Source: Phaseolus vulgaris (taxonomy: Eukaryota; Streptophyta; Magnoliopsida; Fabales; Fabaceae). From it: a DNA stretch of 64,000 nucleotides. Numbering within the stretch: position 1 is the stretch's first letter; each line of letters opens with the position of its first letter. Positions 1 through 11,009 of the stretch are shown here, one piece after another. The position numbers were made by a program, and so were the translations under genes. Below the pieces are notes generated by a model. That model did no database searches, was not told where the DNA came from, and was given only the letters and a program-made list of their open reading frames with translations. The stretch lies in assembly GCF_000499845.2 (NCBI RefSeq), contig NC_023754.2:14769516-14833515 (forward strand), given 5' to 3'.

Positions 1-407
1 TAGAATTCAAGAATCGAATCAATGAGTTGAGTGGTTGTGATCTTCAATTTCTCATGCACAAGAGACTTTTTCATTCCGATGTGAAAACAAACAATAATCG
101 TTTGTCAATGCCGATAAAAGAAATAAGAGCTGACTTTCTCACCAAAGAAGAAATTACAAAGTTGAATGAAAGAGAAAATGGTAGTAACGATGGAAGACTT
201 ATTGGTTTGGAAGTGATCGTGTTGGACCCTTGCCTCAGAGAATATACTCTACCCATAAAAATGTGGAGTATGAACACAAACACCTACAATCTTGTAAAGG
301 AATGGAACAAGATTGTGTCTGCTAACAAGTTCAAAGAAGACCAAGAACTACAAATATGGTCTTTCAGGGTTAACAACAAACTGCATTTGCTCCTAAACAA
401 ACTTTGA
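1..407 (+). CDS. B3 domain protein, DUF313 type (copy 1), 3' part of last exon
   Basis: The frame is open from base 3 to the stop at 405-407, giving 134 residues of the C-terminal half of a plant B3 (DUF313-type) protein. The 5' part lies left of the window. The visible residues match exon 2 of the intact copy at 13779-14710, including the LMHKRLF, RLSMP, LTKEEITKL, GLEV and YNLVKEWNKI blocks. B3 domains bind DNA in plant transcription factors; the target of this subgroup is unknown. Against copy 5 I count five substitutions in the shared coding part, four of them silent, which suggests a functional protein duplicated recently. Similarity continues about 150 bases past the stop. The assignment rests on family recall. 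Confidence 0.8.
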   Translation, partial: EFKNRINELSGCDLQFLMHKRLFHSDVKTNNNRLSMPIKEIRADFLTKEEITKLNERENGSNDGRLIGLEVIVLDPCLREYTLPIKMWSMNTNTYNLVKEWNKIVSANKFKEDQELQIWSFRVNNKLHLLLNKL

Positions 408-1491
408 ATCTAGAATTTATTCTTTTAGGTTTTCTTAAGCATGTTGTAGTTTCTCTCAAAATTTGTTAAGCTAGTAAGAAGTATTTGATTAATGTGTAGA
501 GTTAAGTCTTTTTTACGTCATTATACAATATAATTCTACAATGCAGTGAATTTTATTACATTTCGCAAATTGATAGTGAAATATTTATAAATTTATTTTT
601 ATGTTTATGTTAAAGACGTGTGCATATTTTATCTATGAATTTATATGTTTATTTATTAATTAACACTTCTAATTTTTTATTTCCATTTTGCAAAACTATA
701 ACCTAAATTGTAAATGGTAGAACCCTTCATATAATTTAATTGTTTAACTAATTTTTTAGAAGCTCCCAAAAGCAGTGTTGCACTTCATATACACAAATAT
801 TTTTAAAATATTTTTGAATCTTAATAAAATATTATCTTTGGGATAAAAATCAAATTAAAAATTACATTTAATTTCAAACTTGTTGAAATATTTTTACTTC
901 AATTTTTATTTAAGTTTACTTGCGTTGACCATAAGTTTAAAGCATTTATCAAAACAAAAATTGATATTATTTAACGCTTTTTTTCTTTATAAGATTATAA
1001 ACTCATGTTTTTAAGAATTAATTAATAAAGACGAAAATATATTAAAATAATGAAAAATATAAACCCGAATACAAATACAATCATATTCGTCAACAAGTTA
1101 AAAAAAAACAATAACTATAAAAGATGAAACAAAATTGTATTAAACGAATCCTAAGAGAAAATGTTTGACTCAAATATATTTATTCTTTTTATGAAAGATA
1201 GATTTAAAGATAAGAACACTTTTAGTCCTTTTTAAATAGAAATGTTGGTTTTATGGAATGTATATTTTTATCTTATCAATAACAGTTATCAATTATCAAT
1301 TATAAATACAGTTGCTAAAAAATAATAAAAATAAAAATATTTAAATTTAAATTATTTTTATTTATCTTCTTTTTAAGTTTATCTTTTTTTCTTCTGAAAT
1401 TTTCGTATCCTAAGTTTGTTATCTTATTTACTGGTTTAAAAAATTATGGTTTAATATTGTCAAATAAGTTTATCTTTTATAACTTTTTCAC
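408..1491. other. AT-rich intergenic and remnant promoter region
   Basis: The first 150 bases repeat the 3' flank of copy 5 (14711-14840). The rest is AT-rich with no credible coding frame. Bases 1340-1491 resemble the DNA upstream of copy 5 (13560-13700). This suggests it is the promoter side of B3 copy 2, later cut off from that copy by the solo LTR. Confidence 0.6.
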
Positions 1492-2435
1492 ACATATGTA
1501 ACAGCGTGCTTTTTTAAAAACAACAGAAACATTCTTTCTTCCCACCACAGTATCATTTTTCTTCTTTTTCTCTCTTTTTTTTTATAAAGTTTTCGTGTTA
1601 GGTATCACTATGCAACTTGACATCTCAGCTAAGTTGAACTTTCTCTCTCTCTCTCTTTCCATATTCTCTTCTCTCCCTCTCTCTTAATTTTCTCTCCCAA
1701 ACTTCATCTATTTTAGAATCTAGTCATACCACGCGCTGTAGCAGAGGAGTTAAGGAACATTTCTACCCGATCAGATTTTTAAACAGAGTAAGTTCATTTT
1801 TACTCTAAATATCCTTTGTTCTCTGTTTTTCCTTAGGATTTAATCATCAATCTTGGTGGGGTCAGTTGAGAAGTTTAATCAATCCTCTCAACTTATTCTA
1901 TTATATACTGAATTTCTGTTCTGTTTGGATAATTTGCATTAGGCCTGTAAATCTTGAAGCTTATCCAAACGGTGGGGAATAAAATTCTAAAAGTTGCTTG
2001 AAAAGCAAGCAATTGAGGTAAGGAAAGCTAAATTTAATTTTTAATAGCACCCTAGGATAGAAGATCTGAATGCGGAAGGGACGTGGTCCCAATATTCAAT
2101 TTCTCTTGCAGGGATGTTGTGTGTTTATTTATATTGGGTTGTTTGTTTATATATTATTTAAATTTGTGGAAATATTGGGTTTTGATGATTTAGTATTAAA
2201 GTGTATTTTTTTTATGTCAAATAAACTTTTGAATATTGTGGATAACTTTTTGAATGATATTGTATGACGAAATGGTATGAAATTGAATTCATACATTTGG
2301 GATAATGTATGGACTGATGTTTGTTGTGTATTAAGTATTGATGCCTATGTGGTAACATAGATCTCCGAGCTTCACTGATGATCTAAGTCACATAGACTAA
2401 GATATCAGGTGGTGAGAAGCTGATGGGGGAGTTCA

Positions 2436-3125
2436 TGATGGCATTTCATGAAGGTCTTCTTGAATCATGTGAGAAAAAGTGGTGCGGAAGCTATGAAGGT
2501 ATGTGAGCAAGATCCTCCTAAGAGTGGTGTTGATCTTGAAGGTGCATGATGTGTATGAAGCTAGGGAGGTTCGACCAACCCAAGGAGAGGTGAAGGAGAT
2601 GAAGTTTAGAGCCTAGAATTCTAGGGAGAAGCAAAGCTTGGCACAAAATGGAAGCATAACTTTACTCACAATAAACTTGAAAATACAAGGTGTAGGCTCC
2701 TCCTTTTATAGGCTAAGGAGGACCATAATGCAACCCTAATGCTAGCCAAATGAAATGTAAATGTGAAGCACATGGGTGCACATGGCACATGGGTGCACAA
2801 ATGAGCACATGGGGAGGGGTGTGTCTAGTTTTTATGCTCACCCCCTCCATGGGCTTTCTAGACCGGCCTTGGTAAATTTAGAGGTTTTTTTTAGAAACTC
2901 TAAGTTTACCTAGGTTGGTGTTTTAGGTGCCAAAATTAATTCTAAGAAAATTACAAATAAAGTTCCTATGCTAATTTTGACAAATAAACTCTACACTAGA
3001 GTTTAAGGCATTTGAACATGTAAAAGAACGTCTTCTTGGATCCTCTTGGCCATAACTCTATGGTTGGCCCAAATCTACTCTTTGGTGGGCTTGCATGTGG
3101 GCTTGTGCTTGGGCCTCTTCCATCA
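2436..3125 (-). repeat. 3' LTR of the nested retrotransposon
   Basis: 690 bp, TGATGG...CCATCA, preceded by target duplication GTTCA. It is the 3' LTR in element orientation because the polypurine tract abuts its inner edge. Confidence 0.93.
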
Positions 3126-3138
3126 TCCCCTCCCTCTT
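3126..3138 (-). promoter_or_regulatory. Polypurine tract of the nested retrotransposon
   Basis: On the minus strand AAGAGGGAGGGGA directly abuts the TGATGG start of the 3' LTR, the position of the plus-strand primer in LTR elements. This fixes the element orientation. Confidence 0.85.
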
Positions 3139-3246
3139 GAAAAGGATTTGTCCTCAAATCCAATGCTTTTTCTTCCGAGGGGAATGGTTGTGGCTGGATG
3201 GTGTCCGTCATCTTCTCCTTCTTTGAGAAGATCTATCCTCAGATCT

Positions 3247-5001
3247 TCAGGCTTGATCTCGGATAGCAGCTTCTTGCTTCGCCAAAGCTTGTCCTCCTGG
3301 ATCAAACGTCCACCTATAGAAATAATCAAATAAGGCATAGGTGTTAGTTTGCAAATTAATTTTACTAGGTTGCCATTTTTGTTTGTCTTTTGGTTTTGGC
3401 AACCTTGGACAAAGTTTCTCTTTTAATGGTTGTGTGTGGTCTCTAATCATCTTATGTATTTTAAAATGTTCATTTGTGGTTACCTTCTCTTTAGGCATAA
3501 ATCCTATAGGAGATGGTAACAACTTAAAAGGAGAAAGATGATTTAGCACACACATAACTTTAAAAGTAGAAATATAAGTTGTTTTGTGAACTACTTGATG
3601 GTATGTTTGCTCATCTCTAGAGTTGTGTGTGCACATCATGATTATTCTAGGCATAGTAGAAAGAGCTAGATTGTCAAATGTATTTTGACCATGCGTTTGA
3701 GGATGATAAGAATTTAAAGTGTGCAACTTAGTTGCAAGTTTTCCAAAGGAAATCCTCAAATCATGGTTTGCGAAATATGGAGCTCTATTCAACACTATGC
3801 TTGAGGATAAACCATGAAGATGTATCACTTCTCTAGAGAAGAGTTTATCCATAACCATGAAGATTGAATCAAAACCTTTTGTTGTCCTAGGGAGTTTTAA
3901 TATGAAATTTGTATCTTCCCAAGGATCATTTGCAAAAGGTGAAGGAGTATAGAGTTCATAAGACATTGCCTTGGGTGTAGTTTGAAAACAAGAATTGTAC
4001 CTAAGGTAATTTCTTTGAACTTCTTTTCTCATGGGGGACAAAAGTTTTCCTTTTAAAAGCTCTAGAGTTTTATCAACTCTGATTTGTCCCATGAGTTCTC
4101 CTTCATGAAGACTTTTTCTCTTATGTGTAAGGATAGTCTCATTGTGACAACCATTGTTTATAAGGATTTGTACACTTTGCAATGGTTGTCTCAATAAGAC
4201 ATGATAAGTTTCTTTAGGCCCTACTTCACATAAAAATTTGTTTTTGTAGATGTTTATAAAAAACTTGACATTCACTTGGTGATATCCTAGCACATATGAG
4301 AAATAATCTATTTCATTTTTATCTATGCAAGCTTCTTTTAAAGACTCTTCTTTTTCACTTAGGCTTGCAAGTGTTCCTTTACAAAAGGTAAGGCATTGAG
4401 GTTGTTCAACAAGACACATATTTTCAAAGGTATTTTTAAATCTTTGGTCTTGTTGAATGACCTTGTGGGAAGGAACACTCTTCTCCCACGCCTTTTGTTC
4501 TTCAAGGGTCTTCTCATGCTTTTCTTTTTCTTCTTTTTCTTTAGCTTCCCTTTCGACTTCCCCTCTCTTCTTTTGTATTTTTCTTTCCTTTCTTTCTTTA
4601 TGGGAAGCAAACAATTTTTCTACCCTCATTTCCCAATCTAGGCAAGCTTCTATATTTTCTTTTCCATGGAAATGGGGTTGTTCTACCCTAACCTCTCTTG
4701 GGTTTTCTTGTTCTTTTCTATCTCTTTTATGTCTTCTAGGGGGTGCTTGATAATAATCATTTACTCTAATGCTTCCCTCCCCAAAAGAATCATGATCTTT
4801 AGAGATATATGCATGAGAAGGCAATTTTTTTAGAATGTGAGACTTCTCATCCTTTGCTTTAGTCAAAACATTAAGTTTAGTCTCACTCTCCAATTGTCTA
4901 TATGCAATTGATTGCACAGTTTGTGAAACTTCTTTCAAAAGAGTTTTTAAAGATTTTAATTCACTTCCAATAGACTTTGTAGAATGAGATGAAGAAGACA
5001 T
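3247..5001 (-). CDS. Retrotransposon fusion ORF: gag, protease remnant and integrase remnant; no RT
   Basis: One uninterrupted 584-codon frame with ATG at 5001. Residues about 1-130 resemble a gypsy gag N-terminus, including a block like HFHGKENIEACLDWEMRVEKL. A strongly charged Lys/Glu stretch follows. A protease C-terminal remnant (block LCEVGPKETYHVLLRQP) runs straight into a degraded integrase: the HHCC zinc site has lost a His and a Cys, and the core keeps LPRTTKGFDSIF and SYHPQTHGQ but has lost the Asp of the usual SDRD block. Reverse transcriptase and RNase H are absent. The frame stays open although the enzyme parts are clearly dead, so only the gag-like part could still act, perhaps packaging RNA. 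It may equally have no function. Confidence 0.75.
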   Translation of the reverse strand: MSSSSHSTKSIGSELKSLKTLLKEVSQTVQSIAYRQLESETKLNVLTKAKDEKSHILKKLPSHAYISKDHDSFGEGSIRVNDYYQAPPRRHKRDRKEQENPREVRVEQPHFHGKENIEACLDWEMRVEKLFASHKERKERKIQKKRGEVEREAKEKEEKEKHEKTLEEQKAWEKSVPSHKVIQQDQRFKNTFENMCLVEQPQCLTFCKGTLASLSEKEESLKEACIDKNEIDYFSYVLGYHQVNVKFFINIYKNKFLCEVGPKETYHVLLRQPLQSVQILINNGCHNETILTHKRKSLHEGELMGQIRVDKTLELLKGKLLSPMRKEVQRNYLRYNSCFQTTPKAMSYELYTPSPFANDPWEDTNFILKLPRTTKGFDSIFMVMDKLFSREVIHLHGLSSSIVLNRAPYFANHDLRISFGKLATKLHTLNSYHPQTHGQNTFDNLALSTMPRIIMMCTHNSRDEQTYHQVVHKTTYISTFKVMCVLNHLSPFKLLPSPIGFMPKEKVTTNEHFKIHKMIRDHTQPLKEKLCPRLPKPKDKQKWQPSKINLQTNTYALFDYFYRWTFDPGGQALAKQEAAIRDQA

Positions 5002-6838
5002 GGCTAAAGCTTTGTGTATACAAGTATTTTACCTTGAGAAAACTTAGGAAAGTCAAAGAAGGTAGTTTTCCAGGTAAGGGAGGTGAGTCACAAGGGACTA
5101 CTTAAATACCAAGCCTTTGCCTTAGCCAAAAACTATCCCCCAATGTCTTCACACAAAGCTTTTTCTTAGTAAACCACTTAGAACACAATTAAGTTGAGAA
5201 AACAAATGCAAGAAAACAATGCAAGCTAACTAATTAACAAAGCCAGACGGTTTAACAAAGCTTAAACAAAGCAACCACACATGCAAAGCGTCACTAATTA
5301 AGCAAGTAATGTAATTAAAAACAATTAACAATTGCTAATTAAAAACTCTACACTAGTCGGCCCTAGGTGAGGCTTCTTGGACACTTGGAGCCCTTGAAGA
5401 CACACTCACCGTCTAATACGTAATTAAGAGGTAATTAACAAAAATTAAGTTGTAAGGAAATTAAGAAAAACTCCCTTTATTGATCCTCTTTTTGCTAAAT
5501 GCACTTCCTTGTTGTCTTTGCTTGTTGGCCCTCCAAGTGTTTGTAGTGTTTTTCAAGCAAACTTGTTTCGGCCTTGGCTTTGTTTCCCCTTAGAATGAAG
5601 GTTTTAATTCTCCAATTCCAGCACCTATCAAAAGACTAGACCTTACCCAAGTCAAGTTTCCATTCAATTAGGCACCAAAGGAGAAATAAATTCCAGCACC
5701 AAGTTAGAGGTCAAAGAACAAAAGCAAGAAACAATTTAATTGAATAAAACAGTACCACCAAAAGGATTTAGATTATGAAAACTAGAAATAGAGTCAAGAA
5801 TTTAAAGCAAACAAATAAAAGGTACTCAATTAAAGGTTGGCACACAAAAGAATTCCTAAAGAAAGGCACTAGATTAGATGACCAAATAAAAAAAATAGCA
5901 CCACTGGAAAATGTTGTGGGCCAGAAACGTGTTTGTTCCCCAATTTATGCTGAGCTGTATTTTTAAAATTTGACTCTGAAATTTGATATGCAAGATATTC
6001 AGGATCTTATCTAAAATCTGGCTTTGGAATCACTCAAAACGCATGCACCATTTTGTTTTAATAAATTTTGCAATTTTGGTGTTCAGTTAGGCCAGCTGGA
6101 GCGCCTCAGATTTGCACTCTGATTTTAAAAGATTTATCATTTTTTTTCTGTTGCTTCTTTTGATCTAATTCTTTTTTTGTCCTTTCTATAACACTTTAAA
6201 CTTGCATATTCCAGAGAATCAAAATTTTCCTATGAGTGGAAATATTTTTCTGGATCAAAACAGCCAAAACAGAGAAGGTGAAAACAGGGGAATCTGAAAA
6301 CTGGAAACAAAAACAGCAAGATACCAAAATTGAAACACAATAGAATTTGTGAAATAGAATTTGTGTATGATCTAAACACAAATGGAACTCAAACTAAAAT
6401 TAAAAAGGCACCAAAAGATCAAAGAACAACAGATTCAAGCAATTAAAGAGACCCAAAATCAAGAAACAAATAAGCCAAATAAAAGGACTACCATGAATTG
6501 TTGACAATATGGATGAACATGACTTGACAAAACATATAAGATTCAGAAATTAAAGACTCAAAAGCATAATATGAACCAAATAATGAAAGCAATAAAGACT
6601 CAAAAGCCTAAAAGAAAGATAGCAACTCAAAGGTGTATGGAATCCTATCACAAATTGCACAAGAACTTGTTCAAGATCAATTGAACAAGAGTGCTTCGGT
6701 TGGATCTTCCACAAAACACACCAAACAAATTAAAATGTAAAAAACAGCAAGACAATTATGGAAAATAAGATGAACAACATGAAAGTAAAGAAGAACTAAA
6801 AATGAAAGACCAAAAGCAACTCATCTTGAAGAACCATA

Positions 6839-6851
6839 GCTCATGATACCA
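6839..6851 (-). promoter_or_regulatory. Primer binding site, initiator tRNA-Met type
   Basis: On the minus strand this reads TGGTATCATGAGC, two bases inside the 5' LTR. It matches the plant tRNA-iMet primer site TGGTATCAGAGC except for one extra T. The insertion may weaken priming. Confidence 0.85.
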
Positions 6852-6853
6852 AA

Positions 6854-7543
6854 TGATGGCATTTCATGAAGGTCTTCTTGAATCATGTGAGAAAAAGTGG
6901 TGCGGAAGCTATGAAGGTATGTGAGCAAGATCCTCCTAAGAGTGGTGTTGATCTTGAAGGTGCATGATGTGTATGAAGCTAGGGAGGTTCGGCCAACCCA
7001 AGGAGAGGTGAAGGAGATGAAGTTTAGAGCCTAGAATTCTAGGGAGAAGCAAAGCTTGGCACAAAATGGAAGCATAACTTTACTCACAATAAACTTGAAA
7101 ATACAAGGTGTAGGCTCCTCCTTTTATAGGCTAAGGAGGACCATAATGCAACCCTAATGCTAGCCAAATGAAATGTAAATGTGAAGCACATGGGTGCACA
7201 TGGCACATGGGTGCACAAATGAGCACATGGGGAGGGGTGTGTCTAGTTTTTATGCTCACCCCCTCCATGGGCTTTCTAGACCGGCCTTGGTAAATTTAGA
7301 GGTTTTTTTTAGAAACTCTAAGTTTACCTAGGTTGGTGTTTTAGGTGCCAAAATTAATTCTAAGAAAATTACAAATAAAGTTCCTATGCTAATTTTGACA
7401 AATAAACTCTACACTAGAGTTTATGGCATTTGAACATGTAAAAGAACGTCTTCTTGGATCCTCTTGGCCATAACTCTATGGTTGGCCCAAATCTACTCTT
7501 TGGTGGGCTTTCATGTGGGCTTGTGCTTGGGCCTCTTCCATCA
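6854..7543 (-). repeat. 5' LTR of the nested retrotransposon
   Basis: 690 bp, the same length as its partner, with three substitutions noticed (at the positions matching 2573, 3007 and 3093). It is the 5' LTR because the tRNA primer site lies immediately inside it. The outer flank is GTTCA. Confidence 0.93.
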
Positions 7544-8099
7544 GTTCATGCACACCGTGACATATGAGATGCACGGCTTGAGTTGTATTGAACTTACCCT
7601 GATCCTTTCTGTTGGATTCGCTGGTAATCTTTGGATCAGGTGTTAGTCTCTGGTAGGACTTACTTAATACGGGTCTTCTGGAAGACGTTGTTTGTTGAAT
7701 ATCTTGGATGTGTAGATCTATGTGATATTTATGTGATTGTTTTAATGTTGGGATTTGAAGAAGATTGTATAATTTGAGAAACTGATCATGTAACTTGGTT
7801 TTCTCTTTTGATTTAATTGCCTATATTATAAAATTCTATTTTCACTAGCTTACCCTTGCTTTTCTTGTTGTGTTTGAACTGTGATGACTGAACTACGTAC
7901 ACGAGCAGACGATCTTACAAGTGTCTGAGGATCAGAAGAGTTTTAAGGTGTTGATTTTGAAACTTATATTATAAATATTTGTATTTCCATATGTCCTAAT
8001 CACGTATTAGGAATGTTTTGAAAAACTGTAAGCTTGTACGGAAATATGTAGAACCGATATTGTAATAGTTAGATGTATTTTCCGGGGTGTTACAACATA

Positions 8100-10713
8100 A
8101 GTAAATGAAATGAATTTTATCAAAATCTTTTCTTATCATTAATAGTTATGGTTGATATTTTTAAATCTATTTTATTTGTTATTTTAATCTTTTTAGTAAT
8201 TATAATTATATTTTTTTTCATTTTCATCCTGTTATTTCTAGGCTTCTCAACTTGGTTTCAGTTTTTTTAAACAACTAAACATAATTTTATGGTCAAATTA
8301 ATAATAATGTGGTTAAAAGAATGATATATGAGATGAAAAATGAATGACTCGTCATGAGTTAAAATTTACTTATTCATGGTAGTAACATGTGACATGAATA
8401 AAAATGTTATTGTAGTAAGTATTTACCTAAATTTGGTAAAAAAAATACATTAACATATTTTTTTATAAAAAAACATTAAATTTAGATAATTCAAAACAGT
8501 GAAATGAAATAAATAAATAAAAGTCACAATAATATTACTATTTAATCTATTTTATGTCATGTAGTTGTCTCTTTGTCAATGTATTTTAAGTAATAATCAT
8601 TTAATCATATTTATTATTTAATAAGGTCATATTCTTTATATAATTCCTTAATTAAATATGAGTTTAACAGGATAGGATACAATGATTAGAGGCTTTGATG
8701 ATTTGGTATCAAGAAAATTGTTTGATTTCAGACCGTAATTAATTTGTAAATTAATTAGACCAATCATAGGAAGATATTATATTTTGCTAAATTATAGTTA
8801 GTTTTTGAATTTCATCAAATTGGTTTTAATTTAACAATCTAATATCTCGCTGGATTTCTATTAGTGTAAATTTAAATACATCATATTTTGATTATGGAAA
8901 CAAAATTTAATTACTTAAATCTCATTAATTTTGTTAGATTTCTCAAAATTTATTTTAATTTTTTTGAAAGCTAAATTTATTTCATATTTTATTCGATTTT
9001 TTAAAACTGAACATAGAATTGTTACCGTGTGCACTGTCTTTTATGAATAATTTTTTATTAATTTGAAAATTAATTATTGAACAAATTAAGACTAAATTAA
9101 GTATAAATAATTAGAACTAAAATGAGAATAACTATTAATTAAAATATGACTTTTGTATATGTAGGCAAAGTGAAGAGATGTCCAAAGAAAAAAAAAAGTG
9201 TGGTGTCAAACTTTAAAAAGTCGTAGAATTGCGATAATTCTGATAAGTCCAACACCTCAACCTCTACCGACACTATCAAGTGGGGTTGAGACAAAATCCA
9301 CTTTTGTCAAATTGCTCCATTTTTACACTACACTAATTCATTAAAAATTCATTTATTTAAATTCAGGTTTTAGTTTGATCCATATTTTATTATATTTTCA
9401 TAGCAGATATCCATTTGGTTTATAAGGATCTTCAAAATTAGAAAATCCGTATTTTCAATCCAAATTCTCTATTTTACCAAAACCATCTTTCTATATTTTC
9501 TCTCATATGTGGTTTTCTATCTCTCTTACTCTCTCCTGCACCTCTTATTCACTTTTTAAAATTTTAGTTACTCTCTTTCTTGATTCCACCTCTCTCTCTC
9601 AATCTCCTGCACCTCTTGGTTCCACCTCTTATTCACTTTTTTAATTTTAGTTAGTGTCTCACACATTACATTATTATGCAATCAAGTTTTAAATATTTTA
9701 TTTATAATTTTATTTGTTCCAATATTTTGTACATAAGAAATTAATATAATATTTTCAAAGTTTAATTAAAGTATTATAGGTAGGTATATTTTAATGTTAA
9801 AAATTATATATCATGTTATCTTTAATTTTTTTTAGTTTTATTAAATTATAAATTTATTATATTTTCTTAATATTTATATAATATTCTAACTTTTTGATAT
9901 ATATTATTATATTAATATTTTTGTTAATTTTTTAAGAAAACATGATTTTTTATTTAAAATACAATTTTTTTCTTTATAAAAATATGGATTTTTATTTAAA
10001 ATCCAATCCAAATATGTGGATTTGGATATCCAAATTATTTTTATTAAAAATATGGATTTGGATTATAAATCTGATTCAAATATTTGGATTTGAATTGGAT
10101 TTGGATTGGATTACCCAAAATCCAATCCATGACCACCCTTACTATCAAGGATAATTATGATAAGTTCAACACCTTCACTTTTACCACAACTACTAAGAAT
10201 AACTCTGATAGGTCCAACACCTACATCACCACGAAGGGTAATTGTGATAAGTCCAACATTTCCATCACTACCAGAGCCACTAGATTTGTCACAAAAATTC
10301 AATAATCGAGTCACTGTATTAAATGGATGTGATTTTAAATTTCTCATGCACAAGAGACTTTTCTCATAGAATATAATTCAAATAGTAATAATTTATCAAT
10401 TCCATTAAGAGAAATTAGATGTAATTTTCTCATGGAAGATGAGATTATAAAGTTGGATGAAAGAGAAAATGGAAGACTTATTGGTTTGGAAGTGACTGTA
10501 TTAGACTATTGTCTTAGGAAATATAGTTTACCAATGAAAAAATGGAAAATGAAAACAAACACCTACAACCTTGTAAAGGAATGGAACAAGATTGCGTCAA
10601 CTAACAATTTTGAAGAAGACCAAGAGTTGCATATATGGTCTTTTAGAGCTAGCAACATTTTTGCTCTTAAGCAAACATTGAATTTGAATGTCATTTTTTG
10701 TAATTTTTTTTAG
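8100..10713 (+). pseudogene. B3/DUF313 copy 2: exon 1 lost, exon 2 disrupted
   Basis: Just right of the solo LTR, the block around 8127 matches DNA shortly before the start codon of copy 5, and the sequence then passes directly into intron sequence shared with copy 6 (8155-9164 against 15556-16489), so exon 1 is deleted. Exon 2 starts after an acceptor at 9165. It is interrupted by an 860-bp insertion (9281-10140) and resumes at 10150. The LMHKRLF block is followed by an in-frame stop near 10367 and a frame change before the rest of the B3 domain (MEDEIIKLDERENG to the stop at 10711-10713). Confidence 0.82.
9281..10140. mobile_element. 860-bp insertion with 9-bp target duplication, MULE-like
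   Basis: The insertion is bounded by the direct repeat ACTATCAAG (9272-9280 and 10141-10149). Removing it restores the exon sequence found in copy 6 (near 16550), which confirms the boundaries. A 9-bp duplication is typical of Mutator-like elements. The termini are poorly matched (TGGGGTTG against AAGGGTGG on the opposite strand), so it would be a weak- or non-TIR type. The right part holds repeated GGATTTGGATT-like words and resembles 37680-37905. No transposase is encoded. Confidence 0.8.
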
Positions 10714-11009
10714 TTTTTCTTAAGGTGGAGTTAGTCTCAAGATTTGTTTTGTTAGTAAGTTTTTAATTACATTTATTTTTTTAAAATATTTAAATACAAA
10801 CATAGTTTCATTGTTTTTTTTTATAGGAGTGTTAAGTTAATTTTATATAATGTATAATTGTGTGGAATGAGTTAGCATTAGTCAACATCTTTTCAAGTTT
10901 GTCTTTATTTTCACTTTTAAATAATAAATTTTTAAAGTTGTTGCTTAAGAATAGTTATAAAAAATTGTATCACATTTTGTTATATATATTGTTTTTGTTA
11001 TTATCATAA
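10714..11009. other. AT-rich spacer, 3' flank of B3 copy 2
   Basis: No coding potential. Parts recur at 17690-17950 downstream of copy 6, so this is ancestral 3' flank duplicated with the gene. Confidence 0.6.

Larger units (their letters stand above)
2436..7543 (-). mobile_element. Young non-autonomous Ty3/gypsy-derived LTR retrotransposon
   Basis: The element is structurally complete, 5108 bp, and transcribed on the minus strand. Two 690-bp LTRs (2436-3125 and 6854-7543) start TGATGG and end CCATCA. The target duplication GTTCA sits at 2431-2435 and 7544-7548. A primer binding site for initiator tRNA-Met lies just inside the right LTR and a polypurine tract just inside the left one. I count three substitutions between the LTRs (about 99.6% identity), so the insertion is very recent. 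The only long frame (3247-5001, minus) carries gag, protease and integrase remnants without reverse transcriptase or RNase H, so mobility would need enzymes from a partner element. Confidence 0.93.
1497..8094. mobile_element. Solo LTR, about 1485 bp, split by a nested retrotransposon
   Basis: The element begins TGTAACA and ends TGTTACA, an inverted terminal match of the TG...CA type. It is flanked by the 5-bp direct repeat ACATA (1492-1496 and 8095-8099). Removing the nested element at 2436-7543 and one copy of its GTTCA duplication leaves 1485 bp without internal direct repeats, as expected for a solo LTR left by recombination between the LTRs of a larger element. It contains a TATAAAG motif near 1583 and pyrimidine-rich tracts (1639-1690). 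It lies in the upstream region of B3 copy 2. The family is uncertain; termini like TGTAACACCC are common in plant gypsy elements. Confidence 0.82.

Noticed and set aside
2070..2267. 65-codon plus-strand frame
   Set aside because: Lies inside the outer solo LTR, has biased T-rich composition and no family motif.
4396..4750. Plus-strand frames rich in Phe, Ser and Leu
   Set aside because: Antisense shadow of the Lys/Glu-rich gag region on the minus strand.
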